This document shows, piece by piece, positions 23,311 through 34,174 of a stretch of 64,000 nt of DNA (the first letter of the stretch is position 1; the number at the start of each line of letters is the position of its first letter). Both the position numbers and the translations under genes were made by a program. The stretch spans positions 744,001 through 808,000 of the forward strand of contig JAGMWG010000018.1 in NCBI GenBank assembly GCA_020744225.1, in the 5' to 3' direction. The notes beneath the pieces are model-generated. The model had not been told where the DNA came from. It saw nothing but the letters and a program-made list of their open reading frames with translations, and ran no database searches. Source of the stretch: Paraphoma chrysanthemicola (Eukaryota; Ascomycota; Dothideomycetes; Pleosporales; Phaeosphaeriaceae).

Positions 23311-24415
23311 GGTGGATGACGTCGGCTGGCGATCGACGGGTGGGTAGGGTGGCAGTGAGGAGGTTCGCGGCCGCCAAGCTGCACAGAGCTTGCGGAGGGG
23401 ACGGTATCAGCGGTCGAGATGCGCTAGGTACGAGGGTAGTCCCAGGTCCCGGCTGCCGCGAGATGTGAATGCACCCTGGTGGTGGTTTGAGACGAAGCGA
23501 GATTGACCAGGCGTGTTTCGGGACCAACTCGGCTCTTAAAGCGCTGTGTCAGATACAGAGCAGCTGGCGGCGGGAGGAGGGGAGGCGCAGCGTGCGGGCG
23601 TCCTCTGCGGGCGTGTTGGACCGTTAAGCGCTTTGTCGGCCTGGCGAAGCCTGACGGCGTCGACGGGTGGGCAGCGGCGGGCACTGAGAGGGCAATGCTG
23701 CGCGATATGCAGGGAGGCCGACGAGGAAAGCCGCTCAGTCGTCTACCTGTAGGACGACAGTGGGAGACTCGCGGCGCAACAGGAGGGCCATTAATCGGAG
23801 GGTGCAGAGCAAGCAAGCACTACGCAGCCGTGGCAGACTCGATCAACATGCACATGCGTCCCATGCCAGATGCGGGCCCTGGGCGGCTATCGAGGCCTAA
23901 TGCAGAAAAGCGGGTCCCCGGCTCGCGACTTCCCAGCGTCAGGTACGCCAGCGGTTCTGCACTGCAACGCCTGCGAAAGCGGACAACATCTCCACAAAAG
24001 TTGCCTACTGACAAAAGACCGTCCGCTCGTTGCACCAGTCTGTCATCTTCCAGCACTTCCAGTCTCTCGCTCACTTGCGCGTGTCGGCCCAGTTCGCTCG
24101 ATTAGGAAAGCGCAATATTCGAGATTGCCTATTGGCATCGATATCACGGATCCTAAGGTACCGCGCACCTCGGACCAGAAAGGTTCGACCTTTGCCACGC
24201 CAGGAAAGAGTGCGGCAGCTATTGTCACCGGACGCTATCAGGAACACTTCCCGTAGTCGACTATTCCCGCCCGAGCACTCACACCTCAGACAACCGCGGA
24301 GTCGGCACCGTAAGCAGCCGCGCCTATTGCGTGAATCGCAGCAGGTCCGCCCCCACGACCTTCCAATAGCAGCATCGAGTCAAGCAGGACGTCTCGCACC
24401 TTCTCTGCTGCCACA
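23311..24415. other. divergent promoter region of STE50 and the Sus1-like gene
   Basis: About 1.1 kb, GC-rich near 23550-23800. Several open frames cross it on both strands, but they are mutual shadows of GC-rich sequence without domain-like motifs. I read it as promoters and 5' UTRs. Confidence 0.45.
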
Positions 24416-24853
24416 ATGTCTGCAAACAAACCCGTCAGCATGAGCGCCTCAGAAGCTCAGAACCACATCTCAGCCAACCTTCGCAACAACATTTATTCGG
24501 CCCTCCTGTCAGGTGACGGCATCCGCAACATTGAAGGCACCCTCGACCGCCAACTCGCCGAGTCAGGCTTCAAGGACGAGCTGCGACGATACGTAACCGA
24601 CCTCTTCCGCTCGGGCCAGGCCAGTACTGTTGACGAAGCACGCACCCTCGCCATGGAGAAGATCAAGCAGCAACAGCGCGGCGAAGATGACCAAAGCAAC
24701 GGCACTAACGGTGTCAACGGAACCAATGGCACTCATGGCGATGACTTTGAGAAGTACGAGCTGAAAATTCCCACAAAAGCCATTGTGGAGGGCACAAAGA
24801 CTGTCCGGAAAGAGCTAGAGAAAATCTGCGACGTTACCGAGGAGGATTCTTAA
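24416..24853 (+). CDS. Sus1/ENY2-like small protein
   Basis: Single exon, 145 aa, with ATG in good context (GCCACAATGTC). The fold-level pattern resembles Sus1/ENY2, the shared subunit of the SAGA deubiquitinase module and the TREX-2 mRNA export complex: helix LRNNIYSALLSGDG, helix IEGTLDRQLAESGFKDELRRY, then after a spacer IPTKAIVEGTKTVRKELEKI. The L-x2-SG and ESG-(F/W)-KD spacing and the final R-x-L-x-K-I helix support this. Two things differ from typical Sus1: an Asn/Gly/Thr repeat insertion before the last helix and the absence of introns. It could instead be an unrelated helical protein. Confidence 0.55.
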   Translation: MSANKPVSMSASEAQNHISANLRNNIYSALLSGDGIRNIEGTLDRQLAESGFKDELRRYVTDLFRSGQASTVDEARTLAMEKIKQQQRGEDDQSNGTNGVNGTNGTHGDDFEKYELKIPTKAIVEGTKTVRKELEKICDVTEEDS

Positions 24854-25035
24854 TACCTTGCTGTACCAGACTCTATCCTGCTCTTTACTGACGCCGAAGA
24901 CCAGCATGTCGGTGGAGGAGCAGGAGATGTGGTTGAACAGAATGCTGGCTTTACATGAGGACTGGGCCCAGTGATGTCCTTCACATGTCCTGTGCGACTA
25001 AAGTTAATATTTGAATTAGAGGTCTGGATTTTCCG

Positions 25036-25668
25036 ATGGAACATGATGATTTCATCGAAGCATCACTTCTGGACGAGACACAATTTCCTGCTTTCCTTTT
25101 CGACTTGCCGGAGACACAAGAAGAATCCATATCTCACCAGACGCCTGACAACCCATCAAGACCTCTTACCACAGATCAACCAGCGTTGCAGCCCAGACCA
25201 CATATGGTGGCTTCAGGATCACATGGACAGCCTGGCGCATTGCCATCGAACACAACATCACCGCATGACAACCAGCATGCTAATCCCGCGATCCCCACCA
25301 TACCGCCAGAGTCTTCAAGCACGTCAATACCCGTGCCCGTAGACCCATGCTACCGGTGCTATGTACGCAGGAGAACCTGCGTCCGCACTAAACCCGACGG
25401 CACTCCTTTCCATGTGGGAAACACTCTTGTCTGCAGAACTTGTTCCAACGTTCCCGGGCGCCGCCGCCGAAATCCTGGTTCGGTATATGAAGCATGCAGA
25501 CCACTTACCTCAACCGACAAAGAGCGCTTGGACCGCCGTTGCACCCGCTGCCATCAGTCTCGCATCGAGCAATGTAGCGACACGCTTCCTTGTCCGAGGT
25601 GTGTCAGCATGCAATTTGTCTGTATATCGCCAGACCATGCAAAAAGGTGGCGGCTGAGGTCGATCTAA
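25036..25668 (+). CDS. small protein with two Zn2Cys6-like cysteine clusters
   Basis: Single exon, 210 aa. The first ~95 residues are acidic and Pro/Ser-rich, as in activation-type disordered regions. The C-terminal half has two cysteine groups. The first is CYRCYVRRRTC (C-x2-C-x6-C), with CRTC and a later C downstream. The second is CTRCHQSRIEQC-x5-CPRC-x6-C, a near-canonical Zn2Cys6 pattern with one extra residue in the first spacing. The order is opposite to most fungal zinc-cluster regulators, which carry the cluster at the N-terminus and have a large regulatory domain. It is probably a nucleic-acid-binding or regulatory protein; the function is unknown. Confidence 0.6.
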   Translation: MEHDDFIEASLLDETQFPAFLFDLPETQEESISHQTPDNPSRPLTTDQPALQPRPHMVASGSHGQPGALPSNTTSPHDNQHANPAIPTIPPESSSTSIPVPVDPCYRCYVRRRTCVRTKPDGTPFHVGNTLVCRTCSNVPGRRRRNPGSVYEACRPLTSTDKERLDRRCTRCHQSRIEQCSDTLPCPRCVSMQFVCISPDHAKRWRLRSI

Positions 25669-26250
25669 AGCACGGTACAGGCGTTTGTGGGGAGGTTTTA
25701 GTGTAGCGGTATGCGGGTGGGAAAGGCAGCATTGGGGTGAAGGGTTTCTCAGGAGGATGGGAAGTACTCGTTTGGAGCTTGGTAGATGTAAAGCAAAACA
25801 CATCATCCGTATGCTATCATATGCATTTGTTCCACATCTTGCATGTATGTTTCACATGTGGTTAACCTCGTTCATATACAAGATGAGCAAAACCGCAGAC
25901 ATAGTTATCAGATCAAGAGACAGCGAAACAGAGCATGGAGGTAACGAGAGACTACCCTTCCGCATCCCTGTATCTATGCACTTCACATGTAACAAGTATA
26001 GGTCACAGTTAGATCATCATCACGGGATATCACAATGCGAGCAAATGAAATCGATGTAATCATGCATTCTCATTCTCATTCAGGTCGCTATCATGAACTA
26101 CTACCAAAGTCGTCCCCAGACTTATACCTTCATGATACGGGCGCGCCTGCATTAACCGTCTATCTTCGCGGGGCATATAGCCATGGAATTGCGCCAAACT
26201 ATCCATTCATCCATCCGTCATGAACCCGAAACCCATGAGTGAACACCCAT

Positions 26251-28912
26251 CTAGTTGTACAGATCCTCGTCCTCACCAGCGTTGCCAAATGAGTTCTGGC
26301 CATCGGCAGCCTGATCGCCCTCGGGGAAGCGGAAGAAGCTCGAGCCGCCAGAGTTCTTCATTGACTGTGCGAATGCCTCGTATCGGCGGATCTCGACGTC
26401 AGTGACGGAGCGACGAGCGGTGCGCATGGCCTCCTCGAAGTGAGCCTTGGTGAGCTCGGGAACGGCGTCCTCAACATCCTCCTCTTCCATCTCGACGTCC
26501 TCGCCGGCAGCCTCGCGGGCCTTGCGGCGCTCGATGTCGAGCGAGATGGACTGCTTAATAGCGAGCTTGACGGCACGCTGGGTGACGAAGCCAAGATCGG
26601 CACCGGAGAAGCCGTGGGTGTTCTGTGCGATGAACTCAACGTCGACATCGGGTGCGACGGGGGTCTTGCGGAGCTGCGCCTTCAGAATGCTGATACGCGA
26701 GGCAAGATCGGGCAGAGGAACGTAGACCAGAGTGTCGAGACGACCGGGACGGCACAAGGCGTTGTCGAGCTGCTCGGGACGATTGGTGGCACCAATGACG
26801 AAGACGTTCTTCTTCGATGTCATACCGTCCATCTCAGTAAGAAGCTGGTTGACGACACGGTCAGAAGCACCGCCAGCATCGCCGACAGATCCACCACGAG
26901 ACTTCGCAATGGAATCCAACTCGTCAAGGAAGACGACGCAGGGTGCGGCAGCACGAGCCTTGTCGAAAATGTCGCGAATATTGCTCTCAGACTCACCGAA
27001 CCACATGGAAAGCAGTTCGGGACCCTTGATTGAGATGAAGTTGGCGGCACACTCGTTGGCAACAGCCTTGGCGAGCAGCGTCTTACCCGTACCAGGAGGT
27101 CCGTAGAACAGTACACCACGCGATGGTGACATACCGAACTTGAGGAACTTGTCGGGGTGGTCGACGGGGTACTGCACGCTCTCGATGAGCTCGCGCTTGA
27201 CCTCCTCCAGACCACCAATATCCTCCCACCGGACGTTGGGAACCTCAACAACGGCAACTTCGCGGAGGGCAGATGGGTTGGACACGCCAAGGGCGAAGCG
27301 GAAGTTCTCCATGGTTACACCAAGCGAGTCCAGGACCTCGGCATCGATTGTGTCCTCGTCCAGATCGATCAGATCCATCTTCTCACGAATCTGCTGCATG
27401 GCGGCTTCTGAGCAAAGAGATGCCAAATCGGAACCGACATAACCGTGAGTCTCAGCAGCGATGGTCTGTAGATCGACATCGTCACCAAGCTTCATGTTCT
27501 TGGTGTGAATCTGGAGAATCTCAAGGCGACCAGTTGGGTCAGGAATGCCGATGTCGACTTCACGATCGAAACGGCCGAAACGACGGAGCGCGGGATCGAT
27601 CGAGTTCGGTCGGTTGGTGGCGGCCATGACGACAACGTTGGAACGTGCCTTCATGCCGTCCATGAGTGTAAGCAACTGTGAAACGACACGGCGCTCGACT
27701 TCTCCGTTGGTCTTCTCACGCTTGGGGGCGATCGAATCGATCTCGTCGATGAAGATAATCGCAGGCGAGTTCTTCTCGGCCTCCTCAAACGCCTTGCGCA
27801 GATTCGACTCTGACTCACCCGCCATCTTGGACATGATCTCGGGACCGTTGATGAGGAAGAAGAAGGCACCGGTCTCGTTCGCGACAGCACGAGCCATCAG
27901 CGTCTTACCGGTACCGGGCGGGCCGTACATCAGGATACCACGCGGAGGCTTGATACCGATGGACTTGAAGAGCTGAGGATGTCGTAGAGGTAGCTCAACC
28001 AACTCTCGGATCTGTGCCATCTGCTTGCGGCAGCCGCCAATATCGTCGTAGCCGACCTCGTTGAGGTTGCCCTCCTCATCCTCGCGCTGGATGGGCTCGC
28101 CTTCGCAGTGAATGACTGTATCTTGTGCGACGATGCCGAACTCTGGTGGGTCGACCTCTACAACCTTGAACTCCACTTGTCGCATGCCACCACGAGCTGT
28201 GAAGGTGTCGCCCTGTCGGACCGGTCGGTAGGCTTCGCGGAAGTATGGGGCGAGGAAGACGTCGAATAATGAGCCGGTGATGCCCTCGACGGTATCTGCG
28301 ATGGGAAGGACTGCGATGCGCTTGGCCTGGAATTTGTTAGACGCAAGTCGAAAATAGCTTATCGATGACACGTACGTATTTGATGTCTGGGCACGGGTGG
28401 ATGGTGATAACATCGCCGTGCTTCACCCGGAGGTTGTGGCGAACGACTCGGTTTATCCGCGCTGAGCCGTCATCGAGGTCGTCGTCTGCGAGCACGATCA
28501 AGACTGTGTCCTTGCGCTTCTTGCCCTTGACCAGGACGGTATCACCGCGGAAGAGCTGGAGCGTCTCCATAGTGTTGTTTGAGAGGGCGATGATTGAGTT
28601 GTCATCGTTGACGGCATCGGTAACGCTGCGATCTGTTAGCTTCAAGTTGCAGAGCGGATTGCGGAGATGCTCACATGAGCGAGTTTGGCTTCTTCTTCTT
28701 CTTGAGGATGGCCGTCGCAGTCTCGTCCTTCTGTGGCGGGTTAGTAATCGCAGCTTTGGAGGAATCGCTGTTGAGACCTACGTCCTTGACTTCGGCGCCA
28801 GATGGATCTCTGCGAGTATTGTTAGCAGCTGCATTTGCGGTGATAGAAAGTGGCGGCAAACGTACTTTGACAGATCCACCTTGGGGTGCGTGTAGCCTGG
28901 CTCAGCCGACAT
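26251..28912 (-). CDS. CDC48: AAA ATPase CDC48/p97
   Basis: Exons 28866-28912, 28782-28809, 28675-28730, 28376-28625 and 26251-28326, 818 aa. Cdc48 is the hexameric segregase that extracts ubiquitinated proteins in ERAD, proteasome delivery and chromatin turnover. The N domain starts after AILKKKKKPNSL and includes CPDIKYAKRIAVLPIADT across the last intron. D1 has Walker A GPPGTGKTLMARAVANE and Walker B IIFIDEIDSIAPKR. D2 has GPPGTGKTLLAKAVANE and VVFLDELDSIAKSRGG. The acidic tail ends DEDLYN, the usual C-terminal cofactor-binding end. The second intron (28731-28781) is 51 nt, in frame and free of stops; I call it an intron for its GTAGGT donor, TTACTAAC branch site and CACAG acceptor. Confidence 0.97.
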
Positions 28913-30209
28913 GTTGCTGGCTATTCTGTGGTTGCAGCGAGTGTGATTTTCTGTATTGGGGGTATCGGGATGCTGCGGTGGTGTTGAGTTGGGGGCAGCG
29001 GTGTGGGGGGGCGAGATGGAGGTGGGTGTTGCTGGGGACGAGCGGCGGTGGAGTTTATGTAGCTCGGACGTAGTGAGTGACGGCAGTAAAGCTAAAGCAC
29101 AGGCAGCCCTGGGTCTTGGCACAGAAGTCGCTGGAAGCGATCTGGGAGTATTAGATAACCCAGGAAAGCGAACCGAGCGGCAACATCAAACACAACACTT
29201 GTCCCTTTGGTCGCCCGCTGCCTGCGGAGGCTGACGCGCTAGCCAATCACGACATCCTGTATCACGTTTTGAACCTGCTGCGTGAAACCGGCGAGTCGAC
29301 GCGTCGCCTGGTGCCTGGGACCAGCCTCAGCCTCATTTGCGCCACCAATGGAATGGAAGACGCCAAGATTTGTGAGTGAACGTCAGCCATCACCAATATT
29401 CTTCTCGCATCGAGATGCATCTAGCAGGTATCATGGGAGAGTACGCTGGGATGGAATAACCAGAGAAATGTGCACAATGAGCTCGCCACAAGTGCCGTCG
29501 CCACCAGGTCCTCATTGAGGAGCCAGACTGACAGTCCACATACTTGCGCCTTGCGGTGGGTGCCCGACTATCTTTAGCTGAGTCTCCATGACCACCATAT
29601 TTGAAGCAAAAGCTATCTGTGGCTGGAAAAGACTCCATCAGGATGCAGCGTGCCGGGTTTCTGGTCCATGTTGCCACGAGCCGTTGAAGTCGCATAGTGC
29701 TGCGAAGCCGTGGTTTTTGAGGCGGTATCACCTTCACTCTCACTCTCATCTCACTCACAGAATATAGCTTGCTCTATCACTCTCGGATAAACATGCGGGT
29801 AGTAATCGGGGAGCCGAAGTTTTGTTTGGATCATTCCGTGATTGCGCTTTCCCCTTCTGAACGAAGGTCTACAATCGACATCAATCTGGAGTCCTGCAGT
29901 AGCGTTTCCCATCAACCACATCTCTGCCGTAATCACTGATACAATGACGGCAGCTTGCAGTGATTCCATCCTGTGGGCGCCGACGAGTAGGGGCGTTGAC
30001 GTGCTGCGCACCCCTTCAGAGCTCGCACCACGAGGGAAGGCTCACGATAAGGATTCTGTCAGTGCCAGAGAAAGAAGCATTCTTTCGTCACAGGATATAC
30101 AGGGTATATGGCCAGCACTTTTATCATTTCGTCACAACAACAAGACTTAAGAGCCATTGCGCTGTGCCCGAACCGGACATGAGGACGGACCATTTCCAGG
30201 CCCACCAAC
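28913..30209. other. divergent upstream region of CDC48 and the cyclotransferase-like gene
   Basis: About 1.3 kb with no supported gene. A 122-codon minus-strand frame at 29390-29758 has mixed composition and an internal GTATGT donor-like site but no acceptor partner I trust. G-rich and GT-rich tracts near 28950-29050 probably belong to the CDC48 promoter or 5' UTR. Confidence 0.45.
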
Positions 30210-30854
30210 ATGAATCACATAGCTCAGACTGGATCTTCAAAGCCTTTCATAAGCGGCACACGTGGAAATATAGGAGGAGGCCGACTATCTCTCCAATCCG
30301 GTAACGATGAGATTTCCACGACAATTGCACCACAAGATCACCGGCAAATTGACGCCGAACATAGTCGCCTCTATCTGCTCGCGCTCAGTAATCGATGGCC
30401 GCGTCACGAGCTCTATCGCCAGATTGTTCCGACCCCACCAATTTTCGTCTATTGTTCACTGATGCTCCCTTGGGTCATGGCGAAGGTTCTAGGCTCAGAA
30501 GTTGAGCAAACAACAACCTACATGAGTTCGGCCACACTCCCAGGATTTTCCAGACTGACAGTCAAGTATGCTGGGCTGCCGACTATCGTGCATGCACAGC
30601 CAAAAAGCGAAAGAAAATCCCAAGACGCTGTCCAAGGACTACTGCTGGGCAGCTTGAAAGACTGGGCACTTCAACGCATCGAAGAGTACATCGTCCTGGA
30701 GAACCATGAGCGCGACGTCGTGGAAGTTGAAGTGACCACAAAAGGCGGCGAGAAGATCATTGTAGCTGCATACGCGTATGTCTGGCGCGGCCCATCGACA
30801 TTGCTGAATGACAGAATTTGGGATCCAGTACAATACATGAAAGGTGGAGATTAG
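30210..30854 (+). CDS. gamma-glutamylcyclotransferase (AIG2)-like protein
   Basis: Single exon, 214 aa. After ~75 residues of variable sequence, the GGCT-like barrel begins with FVYCSLMLPWVMAKVLG, the equivalent of the substrate-binding (V/F)YGSL loop. It continues through a strand pair (ATLPGFSRLTVKYAGLPTIV), the VQGLLLGSL strand, and IEEYIVLENHERDVVEVEV, where EN-x-ER matches the E-G-x-x-Y-x-R region of the family. The barrel closes with VAAYAYVWRGP. The canonical Gly of YGSL is Cys (residue 82) here, so activity is uncertain. Many fungal AIG2-like proteins of this size have no assigned substrate. Confidence 0.75.
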   Translation: MNHIAQTGSSKPFISGTRGNIGGGRLSLQSGNDEISTTIAPQDHRQIDAEHSRLYLLALSNRWPRHELYRQIVPTPPIFVYCSLMLPWVMAKVLGSEVEQTTTYMSSATLPGFSRLTVKYAGLPTIVHAQPKSERKSQDAVQGLLLGSLKDWALQRIEEYIVLENHERDVVEVEVTTKGGEKIIVAAYAYVWRGPSTLLNDRIWDPVQYMKGGD

Positions 30855-31169
30855 TAATCTGCTGCCAAAACTTCAATCTCAAGCCATGAACTCGGCAGCT
30901 TGCGTGTAGAACGCAGATAGTCCGTGGAAGAGAAAGATGCGTGGATACATGGTGCATCAAAAGCTCAATCTTCGACGGCAATAGTGCTTAAGCTATTTCC
31001 CAAATAATATTGTTTAATCAACTTATACATACGAGATCTGTTTCGCGTGTCTGGAAGTGAGCGTCGACTTGGAAATGTACTAACAACAAGAATGTACATA
31101 CGCTTATGAATTCAACTTCAACACATCCATTTCCGCCCACAAAACTCCCTTTCACTTCATCCACCATCT

Positions 31170-31244
31170 CTCAGAGAGAGATGGTACCTTCCCAAAGAGG
31201 CAAGTACTTTCCGCCATCGATCGTAGTCAGACAAGAGTGAATGT
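31170..31244 (-). repeat. ~70 bp dispersed repeat, copy C (inverted)
   Basis: Read on the minus strand, this copy runs from ACATTCAC through a CGATCGATGG block and TTGCCTCTTTGGGAAGGTAC to CATCTCTC. The same blocks appear in the same order in the copies at 31315 and 31809. The opposite orientation to its neighbour suggests a mobile or hairpin-forming element. Confidence 0.6.
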
Positions 31245-31314
31245 TCCTACCCCATCTACGCTCCTAATCTTTTAACACTTTGCAGAAGTTATTTTGACAC
31301 GCAGGAAATACAAT

Positions 31315-31385
31315 ACATTCACCCAAAACTTTACTGCGATCAATGCTTACGAGGAGTTGCCTGTTTGGGAAGGTATCATATCTCC
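31315..31385 (+). repeat. ~70 bp dispersed repeat, copy A
   Basis: It contains ACATTCAC, then TTTACTGCGATCAATG, then GAGTTGCCTGTTTG and GGAAGGTATCAT, ending TCTC. Copy B shares the 15-16 nt core TTACTGCGATCAATG and the GAGTTGCCTGTTTG block exactly. Confidence 0.65.
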
Positions 31386-31808
31386 CAGCGTGCGTGAATG
31401 AATGCTTGTAAAGCAAATATAGACGAGGATATGGTATAGCATGGCAAGGCAAGGCAAGATATTGCATTGAGGAGTTTGCATTTGTAGAGTATAAAAGCGA
31501 TGTATACACCGTAGATCATCAATGACTGCACAAATCATATGTTTAGGAGGAGAAAGAATGAAGAGCTCCCAAAGGAGTGAAGATATACTTATATACTCCC
31601 CTTAATAAAACATTTACTCACAACATCGCAGCGATCGACACACTTCTCAAAAAGGTTTCCTCTTTAGGCAGGTACCAAATCTCTTCTTCCTCCGTAAATA
31701 TATGGTAAGAAGTAGAAGTGTCGAAAATTTCAACTCGTTTTATAATACGATACCTCAAAGGTGATAGGATAGAAGTGGTGAAGGCTTTGGTGTACTAGTA
31801 CGGCCATG

Positions 31809-31878
31809 ACATTCACAGCAAAATTTACTGCGATCAATGGGTTTGGGGAGTTGCCTGTTTGAGTAGGTACCATCTCTC
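31809..31878 (+). repeat. ~70 bp dispersed repeat, copy B
   Basis: It contains ACATTCAC, TTTACTGCGATCAATG, GAGTTGCCTGTTTG and AGGTACCATCTCTC in the same order and spacing as copy A, about 490 bp away. The CGCAGAG that follows is palindromic with the preceding CTCTC. Confidence 0.65.
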
Positions 31879-32740
31879 GCAGAGATGTGGTGGCGGACGG
31901 TGGACGTGGAAAGTGAAAGCGAGCGGTCGGTGCAAGCGGACTTTGGACTGTGAGACGAGGCGTCGTGTAAACCCTTGCTTAGTGACCTGGAGCTCATCGT
32001 GTCCTGAATTCAATAGGTTCCTTTTGTTCAAGCAGATGAAGAGATGTAGCTGCTAGAGGTGTGGTTGTTGCGCAGTAGGCAGATGTGATTATGGGAGACT
32101 ACCGATTCGCACAAGACGATGTAGCGATAGCAGTAAGCGCAAGTACAAATGTCAGTCCATGGTACTTTGATCCATGCGAGAAGAAATACAGAAATGATTG
32201 CAAAGCATCAAAAGATAAAACCTCGAGTTTGATTCGAGAAACGCTGTATTGTGAGGAAAAATCGTTGCGTTGTACAGCCATCTTGCCTTATGGAAATGAG
32301 CCTCTGACAATAACCTGTGGCTTTCATATTCCAGGTGTATCCAGACTTTCTAATCTAGAACCCGTTTAATCTTTCTCCGCTACTAATCAATGCGCGTTGT
32401 AGCCTTCTGCTGAGAATGTTGCGTCGCCTACGTGTTTGCTACCGATCCTGGCTCCCCGCCGTACTCGAAGTCACTCGACCTCGAAGACGCACGACTAAAG
32501 ATGAAGCAGATACACTTCTCGCAATTGTTGCACCTACCGGCGAAGTGTTTGTTTGGAGCAAGGTTAAGCCCTAGGCAACCTATACACCCGAAGAAGGAGC
32601 GATCATTATGTTGTGCGCTAGCTGTTTTGGATACTAGCCCAACTTTGTTGACGGAAAGGGGGACTAACTCTTGGCTTCATCTGCTCCAGTTTCTTCCACC
32701 TACATCTTGACGTCCTCAAGTGGTCGTCACTTCTTTAATC

Positions 32741-33519
32741 ATGTCCCGAATTACCTACGATCCTCGCAATGACGACTATGAATGCGACTATTGCCATGCG
32801 GTCTACTTGGACACGCAATGGCAGGTCATGCAGCACCAGTTAAAAGTTCATTTTGTCTGTCCACTATGCCCCACGAAGTATACTAGTTGGTATGCGCTCA
32901 AAGAACACTGTCGCGAGTCTGAGCATTCACGTGTGTGTGATGGATGTTACGCCGGGGGAAAGATTTGGCTGTTCGATTCTTCAGGATATACGCGCCATAT
33001 TGTAGAGCAAAACGTCTGCGAACAATGCGAGAGGCACTTTGGCTCGCATTCAAATCTGACAAATGTAAGTGCTAACACAACAGTAATGTAATGGTATCAT
33101 CTTATGCCTGACTCGAGTAGCACAAGCTCACCCATCTCGACCCGGTATACGCTTGTTCCGGCTGCCCACGGAAATTCACCACGTACGGCGGCAGAATCAT
33201 ACACTGGGAGTCTGGGAGTTGCACTTCTGGGGTCGGCGAATTCGGTCTTGGCTACCATGCGGCTCGGTGCTTCCAGTGGAAGAAGTATTTCGTACGCAGA
33301 ATTGATCGAGCGCACTTACTACTGAGGTTTGATATTTTCCACGATGCGCTGGAGCATTATGGCAGCGACGCACGCTTTTACAAGTGTCCGACCTGTGATC
33401 GCAGATTTTCCAAGCTTTCGGGTCTGTTCATGCATGTCGAGTCGGAATCGTGCAGTCAAACTCTAGATGGGGGCGCAATTGGGAAATTGAGGGTGTATTT
33501 GTCCAAACGACATGGTTGA
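32741..33519 (+). CDS. C2H2-type zinc-finger protein
   Basis: Exons 32741-33064 and 33121-33519 (intron GTAAGT...GAGTAG with CTGAC branch site, phase 0), 240 aa. Several C2H2 fingers are visible: YECDYCHAVYLDTQWQVMQHQLKVH, FVCPLCPTKYTSWYALKEHCRESEH, NVCEQCERHFGSHSNLTNHKLTH (across the intron), YACSGCPRKFTTYGGRIIHWESGSC, and near the C-terminus YKCPTCDRRFSKLSGLFMH. The protein ends shortly after a conserved-looking GGAIGKLRVYLSKRH. It belongs to a common but uncharacterised class of Pezizomycotina C2H2 proteins; nucleic-acid binding is likely and targets are unknown. I chose the ATG at 32741 rather than 32720 because MSRITYDP leads straight into the first finger. Confidence 0.8.
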
Positions 33520-34174
33520 CCTCTTCATCCAGCAGTACTCACTTTGCCCGCCTCCGGGGTTTCTTCTCTTTTGCTCAATATTAAGCCGCGTAACTTTGGC
33601 CATACGTGGTCACATAATTCATTGACCGGGCGTGCGTGTCAGAAATGTCAAACCCGGGCAGCTATTCAATCTAATCAGTCGAGATACTTTCGAAGCCATT
33701 CAATCACACAGTCCTGAGTGACCGTATCATGTTATTCTTCATAACGAGTCCAAAAATTGCCGCAGTGGGTATTGGTAGAAGTGTTTGAGTTTGTGCGAAG
33801 GAGCAAGCTAAATCGAGTTGTGATATTGGAAAGGTTGAGGTTATCTCGAAGGAGCACCCCGCACATATCGCAACGCCGCAGCCGTTGCCAAGCAGAGGAC
33901 TCCACAAACGTCACGATCGACAGTTGAAGCTTTACCCAACTCAACCTTTCGCGTCTTGGTCGCATTGCGAGCTTCCGCTTACGACAGAGGCTTGGATCAG
34001 CCAAGCAATCCGATGACGATATGCCCTTACATTCTAGCGGAATGTCAGCGATACCGGTAGCGTTGTCGGTAATAGAAGTCGCGAAAGTGGGATGGCGTTG
34101 AATAAACCTTATATAACCCGGAACATCTACGATCAAAACATGGGGTTCAAGCTAACTCGGAGGTTTGGTTAAAA
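33520..34174. other. intergenic region upstream of the M28 peptidase
   Basis: A 134-codon minus-strand frame covers 33732-34136 but has no domain-like pattern and overlaps the TATA-like element of the peptidase gene. I read the region as the C2H2 3' UTR plus the peptidase promoter. Confidence 0.45.
34110..34116 (+). promoter_or_regulatory. TATA-like element of the M28 peptidase gene
   Basis: TATATAA lies 59 nt before the ATG at 34175, a plausible TATA-box spacing for a regulated secreted enzyme. Confidence 0.45.

Larger units (their letters stand above)
30855..32740. other. gene-poor region with dispersed repeats
   Basis: Nearly 1.9 kb of AT-richer DNA with only short open frames. It holds three copies of a ~70 bp element (two direct, one inverted) annotated separately, plus a weaker partial match around 31640-31690. 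No coding gene is supported. The 32085-32369 and 32432-32710 frames lack motifs and splice partners. Confidence 0.5.

Noticed and set aside
29390..29758. 122-codon minus-strand frame between CDC48 and the GGCT-like gene
   Set aside because: Some coding look, but no recognisable domain and no workable splice partner.
33732..34136. 134-codon minus-strand frame before the M28 peptidase
   Set aside because: No motif,and it overlaps the peptidase promoter with its TATA-like element.
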